Shown in pieces: positions 42,780-52,002 of a stretch of 59,209 nt of DNA. A model generated the notes under the pieces. The model worked only from the letters and a program-made list of their open reading frames with translations. It was not told where the DNA came from and made no database searches. The stretch lies in the IMG/VR virus record IMGVR_UViG_3300027763_000068, positions 1-59,209 of that record, one strand, 5' to 3'. Within the stretch, counting starts at the first letter, position 1, and every line of letters begins with the position of its first letter. Source of the DNA: a virus. Made by a program: the position numbers and the translations under genes.

Positions 42780-43922
42780 TTACCACAGTGATGGAACAGT
42801 ATTATTTTTTAGTAGATTCAAACGAGTTTCGAGTAATGATATTTTTGCTTCTAGATCGGTTATAGAACCAACAGCCACAGTTCCAGACACATCAAGAGAA
42901 GCTATGCTGAGAGCGTCTGGTATGGTTACTCGGCTAGATTGTTGAGTTTTGATCCATGGAGTAAAGTTTGCGCTGTTTTGAACAGGAGGATTTGTGTCGG
43001 TTACAGGAGGCACTTCAAATTGAGAAATGCTGGTTGAAGAAGCACTATATGGATTTCCATTTATTGTTAATGTTTGTGTTGTGTTTATTAAAGATTGTGT
43101 GCGAGTTTTAAGTATATCAATGTATGGAGAGGGGCTAGTTCCTGATCCGTAGACAGTACCTACACTAACACTATTTTGTGTTACTATTCCTCGTGGAGAA
43201 CTACTAGTCACAGTACCACTAGAAACAATAACTCTTTCAATGTATCCGGCTGTAGTCCAAGCAGTAACCCATACTTGATATAAATCTGGATATGTTGACA
43301 CACTAAAGTAATTATTGCTGCTTTGAAGTTGTGTCCATCCACCAGAATTAATAAAACTGGTGTAATTTACATAATCAGCCGGGAAGTACACCACAGAACC
43401 TATAGGTAGACCACCAACATTTTCGCTGATTGTGGCTTGATTTCCTGCTTTATAACCAACGTAATTAGTCACTACTGCATTGTAAATGCTGTGTGGGGCC
43501 ACTTGCATGACTGGTTTGATAATTTTCTCACCAGAAGTGCTCATGTCTACAGTTCCGGTTAAACCACCAGAAACAGTATCACTCAAGAATAAAACGTCTA
43601 CGTTGCCTGCTCCACCACTGGTTATAGCACTTAATCTGGAACTGGGGTATTGAATAGATCCAGTTAAAACAACCGTGCAACCACTAGCGTTGACACTTTC
43701 AACCACACCTAATACTTCAGCTTTTGGTTCTGTACTTGCTACTGATAGAGTGTATCCTCCGGTTGGTACGTCCCATCGGATAACGTCTCCTGCAGTGATT
43801 CCGGTTGTTGGTAATCCGTCTGTAGTTTTAATACTAATTGCCAGACGACTGGTATCTTGAGTTAATATAGTGTACGGTGCAAATACTCGGGTGTTTTGAT
43901 TTGATGTGGAGAAAGATGTCAT
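42780..43922 (-). CDS. Tail fibre/collar-domain protein
   Basis: A 380-residue structural protein. Residues about 170-220 (LPIGSVVYFPADYV, GGWTQLQ, STYPDLYQVW) follow the plan of the phage tail collar domain found in gp12-like fibres. An N-terminal module (residues 43-95: GDVIRWDVPTGG, AEVLGVVE, VVLTGSIQYP) is repeated in the next upstream gene. The C-terminus is a short coiled coil (DLEAKISLLETRLNLLKN) that could trimerise. A tail fibre or short-fibre component is likely. Confidence 0.7.
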   Translation of the reverse strand: MTSFSTSNQNTRVFAPYTILTQDTSRLAISIKTTDGLPTTGITAGDVIRWDVPTGGYTLSVASTEPKAEVLGVVESVNASGCTVVLTGSIQYPSSRLSAITSGGAGNVDVLFLSDTVSGGLTGTVDMSTSGEKIIKPVMQVAPHSIYNAVVTNYVGYKAGNQATISENVGGLPIGSVVYFPADYVNYTSFINSGGWTQLQSSNNYFSVSTYPDLYQVWVTAWTTAGYIERVIVSSGTVTSSSPRGIVTQNSVSVGTVYGSGTSPSPYIDILKTRTQSLINTTQTLTINGNPYSASSTSISQFEVPPVTDTNPPVQNSANFTPWIKTQQSSRVTIPDALSIASLDVSGTVAVGSITDLEAKISLLETRLNLLKNNTVPSLW

Positions 43923-43931
43923 CCGTTATCC

Positions 43932-46256
43932 TTATACGTTAAGATTTAAGTCTGCGTCTGCAACATAATGGAATGTTAGTGTGTCTAAGTGGGTAGCACC
44001 ATTCAATATACTTAAAATCATGCCATTCTTTGAAGCAGAAATTGCTGATATGTTTGGACTTGGCCAAGCTGAAGTTGTTCGGCTGGTTGTGGTATCCCAA
44101 GGAAGATTTACTAATCCGTCTCCAGAATAACGCATATCTTTTCCAGTGTTAACATTGTATGCGTCTCCTTGTTGACCGCTTGGAGAATACAAAGTTATTG
44201 TTGGTGTAGTTACAGTTTCTACTGGGAACGGTATTGTGTAAAATCTTTGTGAATTTAGATTACCAAGTTGTAGTTTTTGTTCGTTGAAACGAGAACTGCC
44301 GGTGAAACCGTTGTTTTGATCCCAATCGTAAGTTCTCAGATAATACGGACTACATCTTTCCAGTTCTAGTTTAGGATCTTTATAAATTGCGTCAGTCACA
44401 TCGCCACCAAGTTCTAGTTGAACTTGAGCCAAGCTAACCGTGGCCGTGCTGGACGGGAATTCTAGTCCGACAGCTAACCAACCGGTTTCTGTTACACCTA
44501 AAGTAAATCCTGCAACAGCTGGAGTGAATGTGTATTGGTATTGATTCCATAAAGTGTTCAGTGTGATGCCGGTTGGATAAGTTACATTTACACGAGATTC
44601 GGTTGCAGTTTTTACCGCAGCAGAATTGGCGTAAGTGTCTTTATATCGGTTATAAACAATATCTAAAGTAGAACCACTCACAGTAGACTTGGCCCAGAAT
44701 GATAAGGTTGCTTGTTGTCCTTGAAGCAGTCTGGCTTCACTTTGAACGTTTTCTAGTCTTGGTCTATTTTGTGCAGCACTAATACCAGAGTATTGTGTGT
44801 TAAAATCCACGTAATATAGTGGAGAACCTGGTACTGAAGTTTGATTTGAGTCAAAAGTTTGTCTGCTAGTGTTTAATGTTAGACCAGAAATGCCGGTTAA
44901 ACCGTTCTTCACCACAAACCATCTGTCAGCAAATGGTGTAGAGTAAGTATTTAAACTACCGGCAGTTAATGAAGTTGCTTGTCGTTGCCAGATAGAAAAT
45001 GCACCATTAGGAATTAAATTATCATACTCTAAAGCAGCAGTAGTTCCACTAGTTGCAACTGATCCAGCTCCAACATATGAACTGCCACCAGAACCTGTTG
45101 CATCACGCGCACCAATAATTATTTTTGCATTTGAAGCATCAGTTTTAATAAAATCAACAAACTTGGCTTTATTGAGAGCAACAGCATTTATACCAGTGAT
45201 TAAACGACCACTGGAATCTAATATTAACTGATCTGTTTTAGTTGTTGTTGTAAAGAAATTTGTGTCTAAATCAGAAATTAAAGTATTAAATGAGCCACCC
45301 GGTAAAGTAACTTCTAAAATATATTTGGTACCATCATTTACTAAAATTTTACTAATTAAACCTAAGAAACTATTTCCTGTCAACCAAGTTCTATCGATTG
45401 ATGAAGCTAAATTTAAAACATAACACACATTATACGTAGAACCGTTTATTTTTCCATAAGTTTTTGATGCAAATCTGGCACTATTACTGTCATTTGTAGT
45501 ATCGTCTGTAAAGTAAATCACAGGATCACCAGTTTTTACTGTTGCAGTAGGAGTGTCTGCTATGTCTATTTGAATTACAATTTTATTATCAAGTTCCGCA
45601 GTAATACCAGCACTTATACCTTCTATTTGAATACCACGATAAGGAAGCAAAGCACCAGCATTACCACAAATACCTAAAATCATAGGTTTAGAAACGTAAC
45701 CGTAAGTTTGTGGTTCTACTGTAGTAATACCACCAGCAACTACAGGATCTAAGAAGTACGCCCGACCAGCAATCAAAGTACCACCAGCAATTCCTAAAGC
45801 ATTTCCTATTATTGATGAAAAATTAGTACTGTTAATGGAACCGTTAACCGCAACAATATTCGAGGTTGCGTCTTCACCAATAACAATTCCCAGCACTTCA
45901 GCGTTTGTTCTAGAGTCTGCTTTTGCTAGAGTTACACCGCTTGATGTCACACGAACAACATTTCCTGCGGTTAGTCCAGACACTTTAGGAAGTACACTGA
46001 TGGTTGTGCTGGAAACTGTTGGGCTGGAAGCAAAAGAAACTGTTCCGTTAAATTTTACATTACCAGCAAATGTAACACCAGTTGATACATTGTTACTATG
46101 ACCAATAGTAAATACGCCACTAGAACTGCTAAGACTAATACCGTCACCAGCAAGAATATTATAAACTGTCACTCCATTTAATGTACTAATAACAGTATTG
46201 GTTGTGTCGAACCAAGTCTTAAACGTATCGGTGTATAATAGGTTGCTTATTGCCAT
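43932..46256 (-). CDS. Tail fibre with C-terminal jelly-roll-type domain (774 aa)
   Basis: A 774-residue fibre. The N-terminus LLYTDTFKTWFDTTNTVIST is the baseplate-attachment motif common in marine T4-like fibres. Residues about 95-145 carry the AEVLGIVIGED/VNGSI module also seen in the neighbour. The C-terminal 360 residues begin NLIPNGAFSIWQR (413-425) with ADRW (443-446), a carbohydrate-binding-type jelly roll that is often at the tip of tail fibres. No chaperone or cleavage motif seen. Confidence 0.75.
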   Translation of the reverse strand: MAISNLLYTDTFKTWFDTTNTVISTLNGVTVYNILAGDGISLSSSSGVFTIGHSNNVSTGVTFAGNVKFNGTVSFASSPTVSSTTISVLPKVSGLTAGNVVRVTSSGVTLAKADSRTNAEVLGIVIGEDATSNIVAVNGSINSTNFSSIIGNALGIAGGTLIAGRAYFLDPVVAGGITTVEPQTYGYVSKPMILGICGNAGALLPYRGIQIEGISAGITAELDNKIVIQIDIADTPTATVKTGDPVIYFTDDTTNDSNSARFASKTYGKINGSTYNVCYVLNLASSIDRTWLTGNSFLGLISKILVNDGTKYILEVTLPGGSFNTLISDLDTNFFTTTTKTDQLILDSSGRLITGINAVALNKAKFVDFIKTDASNAKIIIGARDATGSGGSSYVGAGSVATSGTTAALEYDNLIPNGAFSIWQRQATSLTAGSLNTYSTPFADRWFVVKNGLTGISGLTLNTSRQTFDSNQTSVPGSPLYYVDFNTQYSGISAAQNRPRLENVQSEARLLQGQQATLSFWAKSTVSGSTLDIVYNRYKDTYANSAAVKTATESRVNVTYPTGITLNTLWNQYQYTFTPAVAGFTLGVTETGWLAVGLEFPSSTATVSLAQVQLELGGDVTDAIYKDPKLELERCSPYYLRTYDWDQNNGFTGSSRFNEQKLQLGNLNSQRFYTIPFPVETVTTPTITLYSPSGQQGDAYNVNTGKDMRYSGDGLVNLPWDTTTSRTTSAWPSPNISAISASKNGMILSILNGATHLDTLTFHYVADADLNLNV

Positions 46257-46260
46257 GGGA

Positions 46261-46992
46261 TTATGCTACCACTATGTTATAGTTGTTTTTAAAGGCGATA
46301 ACCACGGAACTTCCGGGTCTGCTTGCTGTTATTATTGGTAAGAAAGTTTCTCCGGTTGCAACATCGGTTGCTTTACCGAAACCAATAATTTGTACTTGTA
46401 ATCTGGCAGCACCACAAGGACCATTAATAACGTTAATGTTTGAAGAATCTTGTAATGAACGGTCTTCGTAGGTTGCTGCAGTGGCATTAGTGGTGCATTG
46501 AATAGTATTTTGTTTAATAATTATTCCATAATCCCCATCAAGACCAGGATTTGAAGAATTACTGTAATCAGTTAAAATTACAGTATCTGTATTGTTGTAC
46601 ACCCATATTCCAAATCCACCATTAACATTGTTTTGCTTTGTTAGATACCAACCAGCTTTAAAGGTTACTGTTACTTTACTGGATGCTGAAGTGTAACTCA
46701 CTAGTGCTGGATCTACTGGAGTACAGCCGTTCCACGGAGTTGCCAGCATACCAACACCATTTTGTTCCAAATAATTCATATTGTGCCAGTTGGCAAACAT
46801 GTTTTGTGTTAGAGTTTGTTGAATATAAAAATTTTCTTGTAATTCATTTAATTCGGAAGCTTGTAAAGGGAAACCAGGCTTAAATGCAACCGCAAAATAA
46901 TTCTTTGCAGCATCCATTTGAGATTCTGATCTGCTTCTGAACGGGTTTTGCTTTAGCGGTAAATCGCTGATGAATGGTTGTGGTATTGTCAT
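46261..46992 (-). CDS. Putative tail/baseplate structural protein
   Basis: A 243-residue protein. KQNPFRSRSESQ and VAFKPGFPLQASELNELQEN (residues 34-53) resemble the N-terminal baseplate-attachment part of DUF4815-like tail proteins. The rest is beta-rich. It stands between baseplate wedge genes and the fibres, so it may link fibre to baseplate. A TATAAATA octamer lies 16 bases before the start. Exact role unknown. Confidence 0.62.
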   Translation of the reverse strand: MTIPQPFISDLPLKQNPFRSRSESQMDAAKNYFAVAFKPGFPLQASELNELQENFYIQQTLTQNMFANWHNMNYLEQNGVGMLATPWNGCTPVDPALVSYTSASSKVTVTFKAGWYLTKQNNVNGGFGIWVYNNTDTVILTDYSNSSNPGLDGDYGIIIKQNTIQCTTNATAATYEDRSLQDSSNINVINGPCGAARLQVQIIGFGKATDVATGETFLPIITASRPGSSVVIAFKNNYNIVVA

Positions 46993-46994
46993 TT

Positions 46995-47396
46995 TTATAT
47001 GTCGTTTATATTTATACTAATATCAAATCTATAAGTACGCTTAGTACTGGGAAATACTTCAATCGGACTATCGCTTATAATTTGGGGGGAAACTATTTTT
47101 CCGCTGTCAGGAGCAATTTCTGGAGTTACCAATTCTCTCACTTTATAAACGGTACTGGCAATTGTTACTTCATCATTAACGGCAACTATGTCTCGCTTAT
47201 CTGCAACATCTAGTCTATAACCGGGACCTTCTGTGGTGGTTGATACCAGTCTTACTTTACCATTTGATTTAGTGTTTAAACTGGTGTAAAAAATATTATA
47301 ACTGTTTAAAGCTGGCTTAGTAACAGAAGTACCAGTGGTTGCTTGGTACTGTGATACAGAAAAAACTTCTTGAAATGATCCGGGATTGTATGCCAT
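46995..47396 (-). CDS. Small beta-rich hypothetical tail protein
   Basis: A 133-residue protein of unknown family, predicted mainly beta strand, without cysteine or signal sequence. It begins MAYNPGSFQEVFSVSQYQ and contains RDIVAVNDEVTIASTVYKV. Spacing to both neighbours is 2-10 nt. Position directly after gp8 corresponds to the gp9 to gp11 region of T4, but I see no sequence support for those. Confidence 0.6.
   Translation of the reverse strand: MAYNPGSFQEVFSVSQYQATTGTSVTKPALNSYNIFYTSLNTKSNGKVRLVSTTTEGPGYRLDVADKRDIVAVNDEVTIASTVYKVRELVTPEIAPDSGKIVSPQIISDSPIEVFPSTKRTYRFDISININDI
47009..47016 (-). promoter_or_regulatory. Possible late promoter before the 243-residue tail protein
   Basis: Perfect TATAAATA on the minus strand inside the last codons of the 133-residue gene, with 16 bases to the next ATG and no ribosome site between. 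Plausible head of the fibre transcripts, but its placement in coding sequence lowers confidence. Confidence 0.4.
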
Positions 47397-47406
47397 GTAT
47401 TATTCC

Positions 47407-48774
47407 TTATCCTACTTCAGTAAATGGTCCAGTTATAGCAAATGCGTTTGTTTGTAATGGTCTAAAATTACGATCACCTTCTGGGTAAATTGCTGTGGCT
47501 TCACTACCGTAAAATTGTGGATTACTTAATACCGCAAATTTAGTTATTTGTTGAACATTAACATTACTTGCAAGTTCGTCACTAGTTATTTGAGCCTTGA
47601 TTCTATACCTTTTTCCGGGAACTAATTGAGTTGGATCATTATAAAAATTACTTGGAAAATGTACCAATTTAATGTAATCATCCACAAAAGTGTTATTTAA
47701 GCTCCAGTCTGTTACTTCGGTATAGCCAGTACCAGACGCTAACAACTCAACACCAGTAACCGGATAACGACCAGTAGTTGGATCCAAGCCACTAGTCAGT
47801 ACTCTAACTCTGGCACCAGTTCCGGTTTTATCTTTAATTGTTATTTCTGGATTTTCTGTGGTTGTAGAAGTATATCCAGATAGAGTTAAACCACTTAAAT
47901 CTATACGTGCAGCCATTATACCGGTTTCGTTTGTGAAATTGTTAAGAAGATATAAGGCGTACTCTCTGCTTGAGCCCGGAACCAGCGTGTACTGTTCTTC
48001 TGTTAGTTCGTCTTTCAGTGTTTTTATTGTTTTTGTGGCTGGGCATAACGGATTTTCTAAAGGATGGGAACTGGTGATACCACCAGAAGTAACACCACTC
48101 AAGAAGATAACGTCTCTGTCTAAAGCATCTGCCAGCTTTTGACATTCAAAGCAGTCTGAAAAAATTACTTCATTAGTAACGTCACCTGCATTATAAACTT
48201 CTGATGTTACTTCATCTACGCTATTTTCTTTAAAATACAGACAGCAACAACCGTAAGAAGTTAATCCGGTACCACAAAGAGATTCGTATTTGTCTGAAAA
48301 AGAACTAAACGCTTGTGATTTTCCTAAATTTGGAATAGGAAGATCGGTTTTTGACAAAAATTCTAGTTGAGTGATGTCTGTTTTAAAATACGGAATCCAG
48401 CTGTATCCATCCTCATAAGTTTCAATTGTGGGAGTTGTATGTGATGGAATAACGGTAGAAATTGCAGATTCTTCGTCTATTCGGTTATTTGGTTTGTTGT
48501 CTGTACAGATATAAACTATTCTATTGCTGGTGTTATAAGCATAATAATTTGAAGTAATATCTGGACCCCATGCGGTATACACTTTTCCGTATTGCCATTC
48601 GTTATTGTCTGCAATTAATGCTCTTTCAGTTGCACCAATTCTTCTGGCAACCAAAGAGTCTGCAGTTGGATTGAATGAATTAGGGTCACTTTGGCCAGAT
48701 AAACCACCTAAAACCAAATGTAATTCTGGAAATTGTATCTCTTTTAAAAAGTTTTGTGATAATTTTTCGTTCAT
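47407..48774 (-). CDS. gp8: Baseplate wedge protein gp8-like
   Basis: A 455-residue protein in the T4 gp8 position behind gp6 and gp7. YGKVYTAWGPDITSNYYAYN (residues 62-81), IVYICTDNKPNN and EDGYSWIPYFKT (near 121) are the recognisable gp8 elements. It contains an inserted cysteine-bearing segment (YGCCCLYFKENS near residue 174, SDCFECQKL near 207) absent from the T4 protein. Longer than T4 gp8 (334) by these inserts. Adjacent to gp7 with a 1-nt gap. Confidence 0.78.
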   Translation of the reverse strand: MNEKLSQNFLKEIQFPELHLVLGGLSGQSDPNSFNPTADSLVARRIGATERALIADNNEWQYGKVYTAWGPDITSNYYAYNTSNRIVYICTDNKPNNRIDEESAISTVIPSHTTPTIETYEDGYSWIPYFKTDITQLEFLSKTDLPIPNLGKSQAFSSFSDKYESLCGTGLTSYGCCCLYFKENSVDEVTSEVYNAGDVTNEVIFSDCFECQKLADALDRDVIFLSGVTSGGITSSHPLENPLCPATKTIKTLKDELTEEQYTLVPGSSREYALYLLNNFTNETGIMAARIDLSGLTLSGYTSTTTENPEITIKDKTGTGARVRVLTSGLDPTTGRYPVTGVELLASGTGYTEVTDWSLNNTFVDDYIKLVHFPSNFYNDPTQLVPGKRYRIKAQITSDELASNVNVQQITKFAVLSNPQFYGSEATAIYPEGDRNFRPLQTNAFAITGPFTEVG

Positions 48775-48775
48775 A

Positions 48776-49897
48776 TTATGAGCAGGTTAATCCTGTGTTT
48801 GGATAACTTTGTCCTTCTTTTGGTGTTAAATATAAGAAATCACCAATATTTATCTCTCCAAATGACATGCCTGGATAATACTTACTGGATATTTCTGCAT
48901 CCCAACTGGGGAAAACGTATATTGGTTGACCAGTAACGCCACCATAGGCTCCAGAACAACCAAATGTATACCCAATACTTGCAGTAGACCCTAGTTTATA
49001 CAAAGCATAATTTGCCAAAAATGGCAATTCACTTTTTACGTTACTAGTAGCGTCTGATACATTATTAAATATATCTTGTCTTACTTGGAAGAAATCTTTA
49101 GTACCAGCAGGATGTAATATTGGTTTTACTACATTTTCATAAGCTTCTAAAGACACACCAGAAACGTTAACCACGTAAGAATGTTCTTGCCACAAATCAT
49201 TATCGTAAAGAACAGAATAATTTAAATAACTGCCTGTTAATTGTGGATAAAAGTCATCAAGATTGGTGGAATAATTGGTAGCAGAAGCCAGATTATCTGA
49301 CATCCAATCGTATCTGCCTCCGTTTAATCGTAAAACGTATCGTTTAGGATAAGATATTGATATTAAATCTGGATCTACACCAAAAAATTGATTAATTACG
49401 TATTTAAATCCGTCTTCTGCTCCCTTTTTAGAGTAAAGATTTACTTTAATGTTATCAATAATATTTTTAACTTTTTCCGGGCTAACAATATTGTTATTAA
49501 TAGAATCAGCGGGTAAAGCATTTAAATAAGTATTAGATAAATGTTCAATTAATTCGTCTGGAATATTTTCTAAATCTATAAGATCTTCTAAACGAAAAAA
49601 ACTTAAAGTGTTTATATCTTTAGTATTGCAAGTTAACCACTGATAATATTTTTGGGTCAAGGATATTAAAACAGAATCACCATTAGAAGTTAATCTTAAC
49701 CAGTACGGAAAAAGTTCTCGTATATTTAAAGGGTAATTACAAGAAGTGGTTAAATCTACTGTTGGAGCGTAATAAGAAGCTACCGGTTGTGCTAATGATT
49801 TAAATTGAGCTGTCGGTTCTGTATCGAGAGTAGAAAGGTCTCGATTTGTACCGTATTCTTTGTTTTGTTTATTTTTATTGAAGAATAATAGTATCAT
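48776..49897 (-). CDS. gp7: Baseplate wedge protein gp7-like (short)
   Basis: A 373-residue protein between gp6 and gp8, so by position gp7. KKGAEDGFKYVINQFFGVD (near residue 155) and YPKRYVLRLNGGRYDW resemble the segment shared by gp7 and related tail proteins that mediate wedge assembly. T4 gp7 is 1032 residues; the reduced size is normal in cyanophage-like members. Start MILLFFNKNKQ is basic. Confidence 0.65.
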   Translation of the reverse strand: MILLFFNKNKQNKEYGTNRDLSTLDTEPTAQFKSLAQPVASYYAPTVDLTTSCNYPLNIRELFPYWLRLTSNGDSVLISLTQKYYQWLTCNTKDINTLSFFRLEDLIDLENIPDELIEHLSNTYLNALPADSINNNIVSPEKVKNIIDNIKVNLYSKKGAEDGFKYVINQFFGVDPDLISISYPKRYVLRLNGGRYDWMSDNLASATNYSTNLDDFYPQLTGSYLNYSVLYDNDLWQEHSYVVNVSGVSLEAYENVVKPILHPAGTKDFFQVRQDIFNNVSDATSNVKSELPFLANYALYKLGSTASIGYTFGCSGAYGGVTGQPIYVFPSWDAEISSKYYPGMSFGEINIGDFLYLTPKEGQSYPNTGLTCS

Positions 49898-49902
49898 TTA
49901 TA

Positions 49903-51621
49903 TTATGCTCCGGTTACTGTTGCCGAAACATTAACTAAAAATTCATTTTTTATTGTTATTGAATCTGTGTATTTTGGTTTTGCTGTCACGGTTATGTCTG
50001 TGCCAGCCAATAAAACATTACCGTTAATAGCAACACTACCTATAGAATAATCAACAGATCCTAAATTACCAAAACTATTAATTATTGCTCCGGTTGAAGC
50101 GTTGCGTGCCACCAAATATCCTTCAGTGCTGTTTATCTTTTGGTCCACCAAATTTATTGTTACTCCTTTGTAACTAAAAGAAGTAGAAAACACAACTGCT
50201 CCTGCTGTGGAAGGATCATTTAATTGATTTTTAAAGTATAGTGCTTTATCAGAACCAGAACCTTTTACCACCAATAATAGACTAGCAGAACTCATATCTA
50301 CTCGTCTTACGCTGGAATAATTATCGGTTATTAGGTTTTTTATATCGGTTAGTACTACTGAATTATTAAAAATCAAAGTGGTATTATAATTATCTTCTAT
50401 TAATTTTTTGATACCCGCTAATTCTGCAGTACTTGCTCCAGTCGCAATAATAGACAACTGTGCTGTAATTGTTTGTGGTTGAACATATTCTGGAAGAACG
50501 GTAACCACTGATTTATTTTTTAAGAAAGCTATGCTCTTCTTGACAGAAGCAGTATTTGTTGTTAATGTGGTATCTGCATATGAAATAAACACTCTTCCAA
50601 ATGCTGGAGGATCTGCTTCTTCGCCACCCCAAACATTTACTTGCTCGGATTGTGTTATTGAGGATGGTAGAATATTTGAAGAAAATAATAAACCATAATA
50701 ATCGTCTTTAGTTACTGCACGATCATTTGCTGCAAACATTTTGGGGGCAAAGAATTTTACAAGATTTAAATCTACACCATCCGTACCACCAGCAGACTTG
50801 CTTGTTGATGATGCAGTAACTTTACTATTTTTGATTGAAGTTATATTGTTGGCAACCGTTCCAGACGGTACCATATAAGAAACAGTAACCACATCATTTT
50901 CTGTAATTTGTTTACCAAAGGTTGCTTGATAATCGTTTAAAGTTTTTTTACCAAATATTATGTAAAAACCTGAAGAAGTTCTGTCTAAGAAATAAACTTC
51001 ACTGTCTGGTCCTGGATCAGCTTGAAATGCACTATACTGTGCCCATGCAGTTCCATTAACTTTCACAGTCAATGTGTTTAAATCTATATTTGTATTACCC
51101 AAAAATCCTTTTTGATCTGTGATATCAACCACTATTTGTAAATTATTAGCAACCGTCCTGCCTTCGTACAGTACAATATTAGTACTTGCTCCGGACGCCA
51201 AGCTATAATTTTGTATTGGATAAAATTTATAAGAAGCACCCGATGTGCTTAAAGCAGTGAAAAAATCAGTGTAAGCGGTTAGAGTATCGGTTGTAGATAC
51301 AGACTTGACTGTCATTTCTGTTTTAGAAGCAGATTTACCGGTAACAAGATACCCTAGAGGTTTTACTAATGAAACTATATTATTTTCTATCTGAGCGGTA
51401 TCTAAGAAAGTTTCATTACCAATCATATTACTGTAAAAAGAGTAGTACAATGTATTATAAGATAAAATATCTAACAATACATTAATACCGGCTCCATCAA
51501 AGTCATATCCTTCAAAGGTAAGAGTACCATCGGCGTTCTTTAAACCACTTAAATAGGTCTTTAAAGACGTTTTGATGCTGTCAAAGTCTAATGATGAGAT
51601 GTTTATTTTAGGATTAGCCAT
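49903..51621 (-). CDS. gp6: Baseplate wedge protein gp6
   Basis: A 572-residue inner baseplate wedge subunit (J-like). Family features: an N-terminal helix pair, YDFDGAGINVLLDILSYNTLY (residues 39-59), NETFLDTAQIENNIVSLVK and a middle domain with AVTKDDYYGLLFSS. The following gene order gp25-gp6-gp7-gp8 is conserved. One-base overlap with the gp25 stop. Confidence 0.93.
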   Translation of the reverse strand: MANPKINISSLDFDSIKTSLKTYLSGLKNADGTLTFEGYDFDGAGINVLLDILSYNTLYYSFYSNMIGNETFLDTAQIENNIVSLVKPLGYLVTGKSASKTEMTVKSVSTTDTLTAYTDFFTALSTSGASYKFYPIQNYSLASGASTNIVLYEGRTVANNLQIVVDITDQKGFLGNTNIDLNTLTVKVNGTAWAQYSAFQADPGPDSEVYFLDRTSSGFYIIFGKKTLNDYQATFGKQITENDVVTVSYMVPSGTVANNITSIKNSKVTASSTSKSAGGTDGVDLNLVKFFAPKMFAANDRAVTKDDYYGLLFSSNILPSSITQSEQVNVWGGEEADPPAFGRVFISYADTTLTTNTASVKKSIAFLKNKSVVTVLPEYVQPQTITAQLSIIATGASTAELAGIKKLIEDNYNTTLIFNNSVVLTDIKNLITDNYSSVRRVDMSSASLLLVVKGSGSDKALYFKNQLNDPSTAGAVVFSTSFSYKGVTINLVDQKINSTEGYLVARNASTGAIINSFGNLGSVDYSIGSVAINGNVLLAGTDITVTAKPKYTDSITIKNEFLVNVSATVTGA

Positions 51622-52001
51622 TACTTGTCGTTACCTACTGTTAGAGTGATACTTTTTGTTATAGATTGATCATAGACAGGAGAATATGTTATTTCTATAT
51701 TCCAATAACCCAAATTAGAATCTGTAATATTTAGGCTTTGAACAATAGCTCTAGGTTCGTGTACTCCTATAGCAGCTGTCAATTCTTTTTCTTTCAGTCT
51801 TGTACGCAAAGGAGATAACTGATTAAAAACTAAATCGTAAGCGTTTCCACCAAAAGTAAAATCAAAGAATCGTTCTCCTTTGGTTGTTAATATTATATTT
51901 TTAATAGACTGGCCTATTGCAGCAATATCCAATTTATAATTAATATCGTTGGTTATTTCGTTTTTAGTTAGATATAGATCTATGTCTGTGTATTTTGCCA
52001 T
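51621..52001 (-). CDS. gp25: Baseplate wedge protein gp25
   Basis: A 126-residue gp25/GPW-type protein that nucleates the sheath onto the baseplate. GERFFDFTFG (residues 42-51) and the EPR core motif HEPRAIV (81-87) are the diagnostic blocks, and the C-terminal strand ITYSPV... follows. Length matches T4 gp25 (132). Confidence 0.95.
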   Translation of the reverse strand: MAKYTDIDLYLTKNEITNDINYKLDIAAIGQSIKNIILTTKGERFFDFTFGGNAYDLVFNQLSPLRTRLKEKELTAAIGVHEPRAIVQSLNITDSNLGYWNIEITYSPVYDQSITKSITLTVGNDK

Positions 52002-52002
52002 T

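Noticed and set aside
49895-49902. TATAAATG on the minus strand at the gp7 start
   Set aside because: The octamer includes the start codon itself, so it cannot serve as its promoter.
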